Assembly (NCBI RefSeq): GCF_003287405.1 | Contig: NZ_PRLD01000001.1 | Location: 372,001-436,000 of the forward strand | Reading direction: 5' to 3' | From: Faecalibacterium prausnitzii | GTDB taxonomy: Bacteria; Bacillota; Clostridia; Oscillospirales; Ruminococcaceae | DNA length: 64,000 nucleotides | Part shown: in pieces, positions 31,756 through 41,300 of the stretch | Position numbering within the stretch: the stretch's first letter is position 1 | How the letters are laid out: each line of letters begins with the position of its first letter | Notes under the pieces: model-generated | Database searches by the model: none | What the model was told of the DNA's origin: nothing | Seen by the model: the letters and a program-made list of their open reading frames with translations, nothing else | Made by a program: the position numbers and the translations under genes

Positions 31756-33688
31756 GCGGCTGACCGGAATGGTCTGCATGATGCTCTCTATCTTCCTTTT
31801 GACGATGCCCCTTTTGGGCATGGCTGCGGCGCAGGACGTATCGGGCAACGATGCGCCTGCCTGCATTTGTGATACGAAATGCTCGGTGGAAAATCCCAAT
31901 CAGGAATGCCCGGTGTGCAAGGGAAATGCCGATGCCTGCAAAGGGCAGGCGGCAGAGCCGAACATGCTGCCCTGCTTTTGCGAGAAGAAATGCACCAAGG
32001 ACGATCACAATACCGAGTGCCCCGCCTGCGCTGCCGATATGGATTTGTGTACCGCTCCCCCGGCAGGAGAACCGGCAGTTTGTATCTGCACGGTTCTGTG
32101 CCAGGAGGGTGCGGTGAATCCTGACTGTGCTGTCTGCCAGTCTGACCGGGCACAGTGCATCGGGAAAGCACCGGATACGCCCACGGAGCCGGAACCGCCT
32201 GCCGAACCGGAAAAATGCACCTGCACCGATAAATGTGCCGCTGGTGCGGTCAATACAGGATGCGAGATCTGCAAGAATAACCTGACAAAATGCGAGGGCA
32301 AGGAGCCGGAAGTGGTTGACCCCAAGTTTACCATTTCCATTCTTGCCCCGGACGGCTGGTACACCAATCGGGCAAACGTGGAAATCCGCATTAAGGATGT
32401 CAATAAAACCGGCTGGGATACCGTGGAAGCCAAAATCAACAGCGGCGGCAGTTGGATTGATTTAACGGACGATCTGGTGGATAAAGACAAGGTATCCCTG
32501 GAAATCTCCGAAAACTGCACTATTTATGTGACCGTGACCGATAAAAACGGGAAGTCCCACACCAAGAACCGTTACATTGAGGTCTTTGACCGGGAAGCCC
32601 CGACGATCCGTGCGGGGATTGAGGGCGAGCTGCTCCGTGTGGAAGCAAGCGATGACCTTTCCGGCGTGGATAAAATCTACGTCTGCGGCAATTCCTTTTC
32701 CAAGCTGAATAATGGCACTCTGGATATTCGCCTGAAAGATTATGCGGACAATTATGAGCAGATCACGATCCAGGCCACTGACCGTGCTGGGAATAAAAGC
32801 CGCATGACCCAGCTTAACAATCCCTATTATGAGGAACCGAAAAAAGACAGCGATAAGACTTCCAGTTCTCCCACCAGTCCGTCTATCCCTGCATCCACGG
32901 TTACAACGCCCACGGGCGGGGGCACCGGCACCACGCTTTCACAGTCTGGCACTGGCGGGACTGCTTCTACCGGGCAGACGGCAAAGCCTACCGGCGGCAC
33001 TATTTCTTCCTCTAACAAAGCGGATACCGAAAAAGACCCGTCTGCGGTAAGCCCGGTTGCCACGGAGGAAACGGAGGATAACCCGTTTACCCCGGATGGC
33101 AGCGCCACGGTGGTTGATAACGCTAGCGATGAACAGGGCAAGGAGTTCTATACCATTATGACCCCGGATGAAAATGTGTTTTACCTTATTATCGACAAGC
33201 AGCGTGACAGCGAAAATGTGTATTTCCTCAATGCCGTAACGGAAAGCGACCTGATGGCGCTGGCACAAAAAGACACGGACAGCCAGACTGTCACACCGAC
33301 CGCACCGTCAGAGCCGGAACCCGCCGCTCCTGCCGAGCCGGAGGAACCGTCAGAACCGGAAACATCGGAACCCGAACCGGAGCAGCCCGCCCCCAAGAGT
33401 AACAACAGTATGATGTTCCTTGTGATCGTGGCTGCGCTGGCGGCTGGCGGCCTGGGCTACTATTTCAAGGTTTATAGGCCGAAGCATGATCTGGATGATG
33501 CCGAGGACATCGACGATTTTGAGTTTGAGGGGCCGGAGGAGCCTACTGTCAACGAAGATGAGGAAGCAACCGGCGAGGATGCAGGTCAGGAGGAACTTTC
33601 CGAGGAAGAAGAAGCCGAACAGCGCAGGCTTTATGAGGAAGATAACGAGGATATTCCCATCGAGGGCGACGATGACCTTGTTTTCTGA
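31727..33688 (+). CDS. DUF4366-type surface protein with four Cys-rich repeats
   Basis: A 653-residue protein. ATG 31,727 gives a short lysine start and signal peptide (RLTGMVCMMLSIFLLTMPLL, cleaved near AAA); an earlier in-frame ATG lacks such a start. Residues about 42-185 hold four tandem modules with the pattern CxCxxxCx(7-9)CxxCx(6)C, as in CICDTKCSVENPNQECPVC. An Ig-like region follows (210-370), a Ser/Thr/Pro linker (380-550), a helix (SMMFLVIVAALAAGGLGYYF, about 567), and an acidic tail. This is the DUF4366 family, a surface protein of ICE transfer modules, perhaps an adhesin or channel component. The Cys modules may bind metal or form disulfides. Confidence 0.78.
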   Translation: MKNLNMKRSKRLTGMVCMMLSIFLLTMPLLGMAAAQDVSGNDAPACICDTKCSVENPNQECPVCKGNADACKGQAAEPNMLPCFCEKKCTKDDHNTECPACAADMDLCTAPPAGEPAVCICTVLCQEGAVNPDCAVCQSDRAQCIGKAPDTPTEPEPPAEPEKCTCTDKCAAGAVNTGCEICKNNLTKCEGKEPEVVDPKFTISILAPDGWYTNRANVEIRIKDVNKTGWDTVEAKINSGGSWIDLTDDLVDKDKVSLEISENCTIYVTVTDKNGKSHTKNRYIEVFDREAPTIRAGIEGELLRVEASDDLSGVDKIYVCGNSFSKLNNGTLDIRLKDYADNYEQITIQATDRAGNKSRMTQLNNPYYEEPKKDSDKTSSSPTSPSIPASTVTTPTGGGTGTTLSQSGTGGTASTGQTAKPTGGTISSSNKADTEKDPSAVSPVATEETEDNPFTPDGSATVVDNASDEQGKEFYTIMTPDENVFYLIIDKQRDSENVYFLNAVTESDLMALAQKDTDSQTVTPTAPSEPEPAAPAEPEEPSEPETSEPEPEQPAPKSNNSMMFLVIVAALAAGGLGYYFKVYRPKHDLDDAEDIDDFEFEGPEEPTVNEDEEATGEDAGQEELSEEEEAEQRRLYEEDNEDIPIEGDDDLVF

Positions 33689-33863
33689 TAACCCCGGACT
33701 GGAACGGATGATGCAGCAGAAACCCGCTGGGCGGCAGGTGTCGGAGGAAAGGCCGGCACCTGCCCCCGATTCCCCCTGCTATGACTGTGGTTATGGCAAG
33801 GGGCGGCGCTGTGTGGGTATCTGCTACAAGAAGCTGATGGGCGAAAGGAGGAAAACGGCTTGA
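33672..33863 (+). CDS. Small protein with CxxC-type cluster
   Basis: A 63-residue protein from ATG 33,672, overlapping the DUF4366 stop by 17 bases. A polar front (residues 1-34) is followed by CYDCGYGKGRRCVGICYKKL, a four-Cys motif (CX2C and CX3C) that would suit a zinc knuckle. It overlaps the topoisomerase start by four bases. Small Cys proteins are often found just before topoisomerase III on such elements. No further function can be read. Confidence 0.6.
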   Translation: MTLFSDNPGLERMMQQKPAGRQVSEERPAPAPDSPCYDCGYGKGRRCVGICYKKLMGERRKTA

Positions 33864-35962
33864 AGTTAGTAATTGCAGAAAAGCCCAGTGTGGCGCAGAG
33901 TTTAGCCGCCGTGCTGGGCGCAAAGGAACGTGGACAGGGATATTTGCAGGGTAACGGCTATGTGGTGTCCTGGTGTGTGGGGCATCTCATCGGGCTGGCG
34001 GCGGCTGACGCTTATGATGCCCGGTATTCCAAATGGTGCTATGAAGATCTGCCCATTATCCCGGAAGAATGGAAATACACGGTGGCACCGGATAAAAAAG
34101 ACCAGTATGAGGTGCTGGTTTCCCTGATGAACCGCCCGGATGTGGAAAGCATGGTGTGCGCTACGGATGCGGGGCGTGAGGGGGAATTGATTTTCCGGCT
34201 GGTCTATGACCATGCCGGATGCACAAAGCCCTTTGAACGGCTGTGGATCAGCAGTATGGAAGATTCCGCAATCCGGGAGGGATTTGAGAACCTGCGCCCC
34301 GGTGCAGAGTATGATCTTTTGTATCAAGCTGCCCTGTGCCGTGCCAAGGCGGACTGGCTGGTGGGCATTTCCGGCACCAGGCTGTTTTCTACCCTGTACC
34401 GGAAAACTTTGAACATCGGCAGGGTTATGACCCCGACCCTTGCCCTGGTAGTAGACCGGGAAACTGCCATTTCCGATTTTAAAAAGGAAAAGTTTTATAC
34501 GGTGGTGCTGGACTGCGGGAAGTTTACCGCCGCCAGTGAACGGTGTGAGAACCGAAAAGCCGCCGACCATCTTTCAGCCGCCTGCAGCACGCAGGCTGCT
34601 GTTGTGCAGTCCGTGGAAAAGAAGCAGAAGTCCACACAGCCGCCCAAGCTCTATGACCTGACTTCGCTTCAGCGGGACGGGAACCGGCTGTTTGGATATA
34701 CGGCCCAGCAGGTGCTTGACTACGCCCAGGCGTTGTATGAGAAAAAGCTGCTGACCTACCCACGGACGGATTCCAACTATCTGACGGAGGATATGAAAGA
34801 TACCATTCCGGCGCTGTGTGAGCTGGCGACGTCCGCCCTGCCGTTTTCCGTGGCGGCTCTCAGCGTGGATGCGTCCCGTATCATCAATAACAGCAAGGTC
34901 AGCGACCACCACGCATTACTGCCCACAAAGCAGATTTCTGGCACTGACCTCTCCTCGCTTCCTGCCGGGGAGCGCAATATCCTGACATTGGTAACGGTGC
35001 GGCTGTTGTGCGCTGTGGGGGAAAAACATCTTTATGAGGATACCACGGCTGTTCTTCTCTGCGGCGGCGTTACATTTACGGCAAAAGGGCGTGTGGTGGT
35101 ATCGCCCGGTTTTAAGGCGGTGGAACAGGCTTTCTTTGCTACGCTGAAAAAGAAGCCGGAGGACGATTCCAAGGACGAGGACGCCAAAGCCCTGCCGCCG
35201 CTTATAGAGGGGCAGACCTTTGAAAAGGTCAGGGCTTCTACCAAAGAGGGAACCACCAGCCCGCCCCGGCACTTCACGGAAGATCTGCTTTTATCGGCTA
35301 TGGAACACGCCAGCGCCGAAGAATTTGCCGAGATCGAGGGCGCAGAGCGCACGGGCCTGGGCACACCTGCCACCCGTGCCGGTGTGTTGGAAAAGCTGGT
35401 GCGTGGCGGTTTCCTGGAACGCAAGGGCAGGCAGCTTCTCCCCACAAAAAAGGGGTTCAACCTGATTGTGGTGCTGCCGGACAGCGTGAAGTCCGCCAGG
35501 CTGACCGCCCAGTGGGAAGCTGGCTTAAAAGCTGTGGAGCGTGGCGAACAGGCTCCCGATGTGTTTATGGGCGGCATTGAACAGATGGTGTCCGATCTGG
35601 TTGCCCAGTACAGTGCCGTCAAAGCGGATACTTCCCTGTTCCAACAGAGGGAGGTTATCGGGAAATGCCCCCGCTGCGGCTCTGATGTGCTGGAGGGCAA
35701 GAAGAATTTTTACTGCTCCAACCGGGAGTGCCAGTTTTCCATGTGGAAAGACGACCGCTTTTTCACTTCCAAGCACAAGGAACTGACCAAACCGATGGCG
35801 GCGGCGCTCTTAAAGAATGGGCGTATCAAGATGAAAGGTCTGTTCAGCGAGAAAAAAGGCGTACTCTATGATGCTGTGGTGGTGCTGGCGGATACCGGCG
35901 AAAAGTATGTGAATTACAAGATCGAGCTGCCGCCCAGACCGAAAACCAAAGGAAAGGAGTAA
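33860..35962 (+). CDS. topB: DNA topoisomerase III
   Basis: A 700-residue type IA topoisomerase from TTG 33,860. The TOPRIM domain starts LVIAEKPSVAQSLAAVLGA and has CATDAGREGELIFRL with the acidic triad; the catalytic tyrosine is in LLTYPRTDSNYL (about residue 298); DHHALLPT and GLGTPATRAGVLEKLV are the other type IA signatures. A zinc ribbon (CPRCGSDVLE ... CSNREC) occupies about residues 602-628. On conjugative elements TopB may decatenate transferring or replicating DNA. It is one gene in a run with overlaps or 3-base gaps. Confidence 0.95.
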   Translation: MKLVIAEKPSVAQSLAAVLGAKERGQGYLQGNGYVVSWCVGHLIGLAAADAYDARYSKWCYEDLPIIPEEWKYTVAPDKKDQYEVLVSLMNRPDVESMVCATDAGREGELIFRLVYDHAGCTKPFERLWISSMEDSAIREGFENLRPGAEYDLLYQAALCRAKADWLVGISGTRLFSTLYRKTLNIGRVMTPTLALVVDRETAISDFKKEKFYTVVLDCGKFTAASERCENRKAADHLSAACSTQAAVVQSVEKKQKSTQPPKLYDLTSLQRDGNRLFGYTAQQVLDYAQALYEKKLLTYPRTDSNYLTEDMKDTIPALCELATSALPFSVAALSVDASRIINNSKVSDHHALLPTKQISGTDLSSLPAGERNILTLVTVRLLCAVGEKHLYEDTTAVLLCGGVTFTAKGRVVVSPGFKAVEQAFFATLKKKPEDDSKDEDAKALPPLIEGQTFEKVRASTKEGTTSPPRHFTEDLLLSAMEHASAEEFAEIEGAERTGLGTPATRAGVLEKLVRGGFLERKGRQLLPTKKGFNLIVVLPDSVKSARLTAQWEAGLKAVERGEQAPDVFMGGIEQMVSDLVAQYSAVKADTSLFQQREVIGKCPRCGSDVLEGKKNFYCSNRECQFSMWKDDRFFTSKHKELTKPMAAALLKNGRIKMKGLFSEKKGVLYDAVVVLADTGEKYVNYKIELPPRPKTKGKE

Positions 35963-35965
35963 CCT

Positions 35966-37270
35966 ATGGCGAATATAAACCGGAATGAAGAAAAAGTACC
36001 TGCCCCGGAGGAGATTCACGGTCTGGCGGCTGCCCTTGACCAGTTTGGGGCGGATTTTGACCCTTATGAGTACATGGATACCGTTGAGGACAAAGAACAG
36101 AACATCCGGGATACCGAAGCGATGCTGCTTGCGGGAAAAACGGATGGGCTGAAAAACTATCTGCTGGGCTTTATCGACGATGACCGTGATCCCCAGGCGG
36201 TGCAGGCAGCACAGGAACTTATGAAGCGGCTGGAAGAAATCATCCCGCAAAATGCTTTGCGAACCGCCGAAATGAGCATGGAGCAAAACTGCAACATGAT
36301 CGACGGGATTCTCAACAACCTGCCAAATCCGGAAGAAGTGGGATTGTCCATTGACGGCGGTTCCCGTTACCTGGCAATCCAGACCTGTGACAGCGGCTAC
36401 GATTACACTTTTTTCAATCAGGATTTTCAGGAATTGGACGGCGGGCAGCTTGACAACCCGGAATTTTCCATGTCGAGGGCAATCTATGAACTTCTCTCCG
36501 ATGAACGTTTGCAGGAGGCAAAGCTGGAAGCCTTGGACTATGCGTTTTTAGTGGAACAGGCGGAAGCTGCTGAAAAGGAAAAGCGTGCGGCGGTGCTGGC
36601 GGCACAGGAAATGCAGAAGCAAAAACAGGAAACGCCGATTTTGCGGGTCGTGCCGGTCAACCGCTTTGAACGGTATATCGAACCCGGTGAGATTACCCAG
36701 GATCAGTACATTGTCAAAGGCGGCATCCTTTTAACGCCTTGTGCGTCCACCCCGGATTTTTATGAGTCCTCCAACCGCAGGGTAAACGGCAGCTATATTG
36801 ATGCCCATATCTATGAAGTTGCCGAGCGGAGCAAACGGGGCAGGCCTACCGCTTTTCGTGTGGTGGAAGATGCGCCGGTGGAGAATCCCTTTGAGCCGGT
36901 GGGCAAAGAAATCGCCATTACCCAGTCTGGCGGGATTCCCTGCGGCCTGGTGTATAAGCATGAAATGGAGGGCTTTATCCTTTCCGATAAGACCGTGCTG
37001 CTTCAGAAAGAACGGGACGCCCACGGGAATTATTACGGCGGCATCAGTCTGGACGGCATGATGTTTAAGATTCCGAAAATGTATACCCCTGTCACGGATG
37101 AAACCGGCAGGATCACCGCTTTTAGGCAGATGCGGGAAAAGGATTTTTCCAGGGAGCAGCCGCAAAAGAAAACGGAAAAAAAGCCCTCGATCCGGGAGCA
37201 GCTTGCGAAAAAGCCGGAGCAGCATACGGCAGCCAAGCCCCCGGCGAAGCGGAAAGATTTGGAGAGGTAA
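35966..37270 (+). CDS. DUF4316/YodL-like ICE protein
   Basis: A 434-residue protein from ATG 35,966 (AAAGGAG upstream). Residues about 20-220 resemble YodL/DUF3849-like modules; the central part includes RVVPVNRFERYIEPGEITQD, SSNRRVNGSYIDAHIYEVAE and YGGISLDGMMFKIP. The end is Lys/Pro-rich coil (KKTEKKPSIREQLAKK). DUF4316 proteins occur between topoisomerase and the giant methylase-helicase on Clostridia ICEs. Their biochemical role is unknown; because the helicase carries related small domains, they may share a partner. Confidence 0.7.
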   Translation: MANINRNEEKVPAPEEIHGLAAALDQFGADFDPYEYMDTVEDKEQNIRDTEAMLLAGKTDGLKNYLLGFIDDDRDPQAVQAAQELMKRLEEIIPQNALRTAEMSMEQNCNMIDGILNNLPNPEEVGLSIDGGSRYLAIQTCDSGYDYTFFNQDFQELDGGQLDNPEFSMSRAIYELLSDERLQEAKLEALDYAFLVEQAEAAEKEKRAAVLAAQEMQKQKQETPILRVVPVNRFERYIEPGEITQDQYIVKGGILLTPCASTPDFYESSNRRVNGSYIDAHIYEVAERSKRGRPTAFRVVEDAPVENPFEPVGKEIAITQSGGIPCGLVYKHEMEGFILSDKTVLLQKERDAHGNYYGGISLDGMMFKIPKMYTPVTDETGRITAFRQMREKDFSREQPQKKTEKKPSIREQLAKKPEQHTAAKPPAKRKDLER

Positions 37271-37275
37271 TGCCT

Positions 37276-37557
37276 ATGAGATTAACAAAGTATGAGCAGG
37301 AAACGATCATCCTCTTTAATGAGAGTGAATCTACTGCTGCGGTTTATACCTACAACACAGGCTTGCAGAACACGCTGAACAGCTTGTGCCAGAGCCACCC
37401 GGAGCAGGTCACGCAGACCGGCGACAATGGCTACGGCGGCCTGACATACTCACTTCCCAAGAAGTGGGTCAAGGTTGCCCCTCCCAGGGTGTTGTCTGAA
37501 GCACAGAAAAAGGTTTTGGAGGATATGAACCGGAAAAATAAAGAACGCCGACAATAA
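37276..37557 (+). CDS. Small ICE protein, DUF4316-associated
   Basis: A 93-residue protein; ATG 37,276 has GGAGAGG at a good 8-base distance while ATG 37,270 would be too close. The sequence MRLTKYEQETIILFNESEST and VYTYNTGLQNTLNSLCQSHP, then SLPKKWVKVAPPRVLSEAQK, is typical of a small conserved family encoded after DUF4316 on these elements. No known domain. It ends at a bidirectional terminator. Confidence 0.65.
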   Translation: MRLTKYEQETIILFNESESTAAVYTYNTGLQNTLNSLCQSHPEQVTQTGDNGYGGLTYSLPKKWVKVAPPRVLSEAQKKVLEDMNRKNKERRQ

Positions 37558-37559
37558 GA

Positions 37560-37596
37560 AACAGGCGGTGTCCGTTCTTTTCAGATACCGCCTGTT
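37560..37596. terminator. Bidirectional hairpin between convergent genes
   Basis: AACAGGCGGT (37,560-37,569) and ACCGCCTGTT (37,587-37,596) form a 10-bp stem. The leftward transcript of the XRE gene (stop at 37,595) gets a TTTCTT tail. The rightward T-tract is weak, so it probably works mainly for the minus strand. Confidence 0.55.
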
Positions 37597-37912
37597 ATTC
37601 GTCTGTGTGCTTCATCCGTTCAATAAATCCAATTAGTAACTGGATGTCCTCATCCGTCATGGTATAGATATAGTCAATCGCTTTTTGTTGGGTCAAAGTG
37701 GTTTCTTTTTCTTCTTTGAAGAATTCTGATGGTGTGATACCTAAGTATTCACAGATATAAAGGAACTCGCTCATGGACGGGAGCGACCTGCCGGATGTGA
37801 TGCCACGGATATAACTGGTGCTGTGTCCTAAATCCAGGCTCATTTTTCGTTCTGAAACCTGCTTTTCTTCCCGAAGTTTGGAAAGCCGGTCACGAATAAA
37901 TTGTTCTTCCAT
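37595..37912 (-). CDS. XRE-family regulator of the ICE
   Basis: A 105-residue protein read leftward from ATG 37,912 after GGAGGGAG. Residues 5-68 are a Cro/CI helix-turn-helix (RDRLSKLREEKQVSERKMSL, then LGHSTSYIRGITSGRSLPSM, then FLYICEYLGITPSEFF). The end is a helix (EDIQLLIGFIERMKHTD). It is transcribed away from the 38,061 gene; the shared gap holds a perfect promoter (37,987-38,015) with an overlapping inverted repeat, the likely operator. It may repress the giant helicase and mobilization genes. Confidence 0.85.
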   Translation of the reverse strand: MEEQFIRDRLSKLREEKQVSERKMSLDLGHSTSYIRGITSGRSLPSMSEFLYICEYLGITPSEFFKEEKETTLTQQKAIDYIYTMTDEDIQLLIGFIERMKHTDE

Positions 37913-37969
37913 TTGCTGCTCCCTCCTTGTAGATAATCATAAGTCACGCCGAAGCCAAAACCGAGCGAT

Positions 37970-38036
37970 TGTAACGCCTGTTTCTGTTGAAACGAGTGTT
38001 AATATCGCTTATAATCGAATCATCCAGGCGATTACA
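37970..38036 (+). promoter_or_regulatory. Promoter with flanking inverted repeat
   Basis: TTGAAA (37,987-37,992), a 17-base spacer and TATAAT (38,010-38,015) give a near-consensus promoter for the genes at 38,061 onwards. It is bracketed by TGTAACGCCTG (37,970-37,980) and CAGGCGATTACA (38,025-38,036), inverted copies with one extra base. These are likely binding sites for the neighbouring XRE repressor. Confidence 0.78.
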
Positions 38037-38060
38037 GTATTTACTTAGGAGGAAGTTTTT

Positions 38061-38285
38061 ATGAACATGAGGAAGATATACCGGAAAGTGGCGAAAGAAT
38101 ACGGTGTCAGCGTGGAAGAAGTCAAGCGGGAAATGCAGGCTGCTATTACGGACGCATATACTAATCCACTAAATAATAACGAGATAACCAAAGCCTATCA
38201 AAGCCGTGTTCCGTGCAAGGGAGAAATCCCAACCCCAGAAGAATTGATCCGCCATTTATCGGAACAGGCAAAACAAAATTATTAA
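38061..38285 (+). CDS. Small Spo0A-C-like helical protein
   Basis: A 74-residue protein from ATG 38,061 after AGGAGG. KIYRKVAKEYGVSVEEVKRE, MQAAITDAYTNPLNNNE and GEIPTPEELIRHLSEQAKQ resemble the helix-turn-helix output domain of Spo0A and of small Spo0A-C-like proteins on Clostridia elements, though lacking a receiver domain. It probably binds DNA. It is expressed from the promoter at 37,987-38,015 and ends at a terminator, so it may be separate from the giant helicase gene. Confidence 0.65.
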   Translation: MNMRKIYRKVAKEYGVSVEEVKREMQAAITDAYTNPLNNNEITKAYQSRVPCKGEIPTPEELIRHLSEQAKQNY

Positions 38286-38304
38286 AGAATCCTATTTGTA
38301 AACT

Positions 38305-38345
38305 ACACCCAGAACTTGTAAAAAAGCAGGTTCTGGGTGTTTTTC
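38305..38345 (+). terminator. Terminator or attenuator before the giant helicase
   Basis: ACACCCAGAAC (38,305-38,315) pairs perfectly with GTTCTGGGTGT (38,330-38,340), followed by TTTTT. It is placed between the 38,061 gene and the helicase start at 38,364, so the helicase would need readthrough of this hairpin or a promoter further inside. Confidence 0.78.
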
Positions 38346-38363
38346 GTTTGAAAGGAGGTCACA

Positions 38364-41300
38364 ATGGCAAACAGATGGTTTCTGTATATTTCTGAGCTGG
38401 CGCAGAAAGCCCAGCAGGAAGTCACAAGAACACCGGAAAACTGGCAGAAGTTTCTGACCACGGCATCCCGATTTTATAAAAGCTATGATTTTGACGACCA
38501 GCTTTTAATCTATATCCAGCGCCCGGATGCAGTCGCCTGTGCGGACATCGAAACGTGGAATAACAAGATGCACCGCTGGGTCAACGCCGGTTCCAATGCA
38601 ATCGGCTTGATCCGCAAAGGCACAGGCGGCAGGCCCTATATCCAGAACGTCCACGATGTTTCCGATACCCATAGGGTAAAAGGCGGCAAAGACCCGTGGC
38701 TTTGGAGAATGGAGGAAGCCTATCATGCCCCGGTTATGGAACGGCTGGCAAAAGCGTTTGGCATCCCGGAGGGCGGCGACCTGGGCGAGTGCCTGATGGA
38801 AGCGGCTTCAAAGGTGTCGGAGGAACACTATGGGGAATATCTCCGTGATCTGCACTATGAGGTGGAGGACAGCTTTTTAGAGGGACTGGACGACCACAAC
38901 ATAGAGGTCATTTTCCGTGACACCATAAAAGCCAGCGTCCAGTATGCGGTTTTAACCCGCTGCGGGCTGGACGCTTCCCTCTATATCGACGCAGACGATC
39001 TGCGGGGCATTACGAACTTTAACAACGTGGGCACCCTGGCCTGCCTGGGCACTGCCACTGCCGAAGCCAACCGCACCATTTTAATGGAGATCGGCGAGGC
39101 GGTGAAAAATATCCAACTGGAACAGGTCAGACAGGCGAAAAAAAGCCTTGCCAAACAGCCGGATGTGTCCTATAATAAAGATGAACAGTTTAACACTTTA
39201 AAGCGCGAAAGGAGTGGCGAAGATGAGCGAATTGACATACACCAACCGGAACGGTTATCAGATTCCGAACATCGTGATGGACAGCAGGGAGAACGAACCG
39301 GAAACCCTGACCCGGTACGGCAGGGCGAGGGAGAAATATCTGATGGAACACAGGAAAGCGGCTTACACGGCGATGCTGCTGAAAGGAACCCTGTGGGCAC
39401 ATCTGACGGAGATCGACCAGGCGGCGAACCAGCAGGTAGAGAGCATGATGGCGGAACTGGCGATGAGCGAGGGCGTGACGGAGGAACTGAAAGCAGCCAA
39501 CCAGATGGAATGGGTACAGCGGATGAACAACATCCGGCAGAGAGCCGAGGAGATCGTGATGGCAGACTTGATTTACAGTTAAATACAGACACCCGGACGG
39601 CAGGCGGCGGGCCTGCCGTTTTATCGTCTGTGGAGATGGACGGCCCGTATTCCGATGCCAGCCCGACTTTTACACAAATGTCCCTGTTCCCCACCGTGGA
39701 GGAACAGATTGAACAGATCGCCCAGTCACAAGCGGAGGCAAGCGCCCCCGCTTTTTCTGTGAGCATGGTGCCGGAGCAGGCAGTTGAGAGGATTTTGTCT
39801 GCCGGAACCAACGAGCCTGCCGGGGCGCTCCGTATTTATGCCCAGTATCAGGCTGGCGCTCCTGCGGGAGAAATGGCGGTATCTTTGCGCAAAGAGTTCG
39901 GCACCGGCGGGCGTGGCTTTACCATAGACGGCACTCCCTATGCGGTCTGGTTTGATGAAAACGGGTTTTCTATCAACAGCGGCAAAAGTGCCCGCTATGA
40001 CAAAGAGAGCCTGCGCCTGTCCTGGACGGAGGTAGAAAGCCGTATCCGCAGGCTGGTGGAAACCGGCAAATATCTTTCTGCGGAACAGGCAGGCCGGGTC
40101 AAAGGGAATGAATTTAAAGAGCTGGCGGCGCAGCTTTGGTATCTTAGGCAGGATTTTGGCGATGGGGCAAAGGAAGCCGGACTTCTCCCCACTGTGGATG
40201 GAGTCTATATGCAGAGGGGCGGTTTCCCGGAGGATACGGCTAAGTTAGAAAAGCTGCTGCAATCCCCGGAGCAGTTGGCGGCTGTTGTAAAAGAAATGGA
40301 GGGCTTCTGCGATGCTTACCAGGAGAACCGGGAAATCCTGCGGTTCCATTTTCACCGCCCCAACGCCATTTTGCACCGGCTTGAGCAGGCGCAGATCCCG
40401 GCAGAAGTCTTTCCCCTGGATGGGCAGTTCAAGGAAGAACGCCCCACTTTCATTACAGAGGACGAAATCAATGAGGTGCTTGCCCCTGGCGGCGGCTATT
40501 CGGACAGCAAGCTGGCGGCGTATGTGTTTTTCCAGAATCACACAGACCGCAAAGAAAGACAGGATTATCTGAAAGAGTCTTTTGGCACTGGCGGCAGTGG
40601 CAGCTCTATCCGTGATACCTGGCATGATGCCAAAGGCATGAAGATCAAGCGCAGCTATGGGAAGCCTTATGCGGAAACTTCTTTGAACTGGAACCAGGCC
40701 GAGCGCCGTATCCATCAGCTTATGGAAAGCGGGCGGTTCCTTACCCCGGACGATAAGGCACGGTTCCCGGAATATGAGCGTTTTATCCTCTCCCGTGATG
40801 TGGATTCCTTTTTCCACTATGCAGCCAAAGAACAGCGTCCTTATCAGGTGGAGGGATTCTTTGACGGCTGGAAGCAGGTTCGCCCCATGCTTGATAATCC
40901 GGCGCAGGTGGACGGCCTGCTGTCTGTGATGAAAGACGGCTTGCAGTCCCTGACACCCAAACAGTATGGCTATGAAGTCTGCACCAGGGCGTATGACAGG
41001 CTTTCCGCTTACAAAGACGGCTCCTATTCGCTGATCCAAAGGGCGGCGGATATGCCCCAAAAGGCGGCACCGGCGAAACAGCCGAAAGCCAGCCGGGAAC
41101 AGAAGCCCCTGGATGCCGCCCAGTCTGCCCTGCGGCGGTTAAAGAGCCAGAGCCACAAAACGGCAAAAGCGGACGAACCGGAACAGCTTTCCTTTGATTT
41201 TTCGGAAAGTGCGGTGCAGACGGAACCGGAAAAACCGGATGCTCCATCCTCCCGTGAGAAAATCATTTTACAGGCACAGGAACTGTTGGATAAACAAGGG

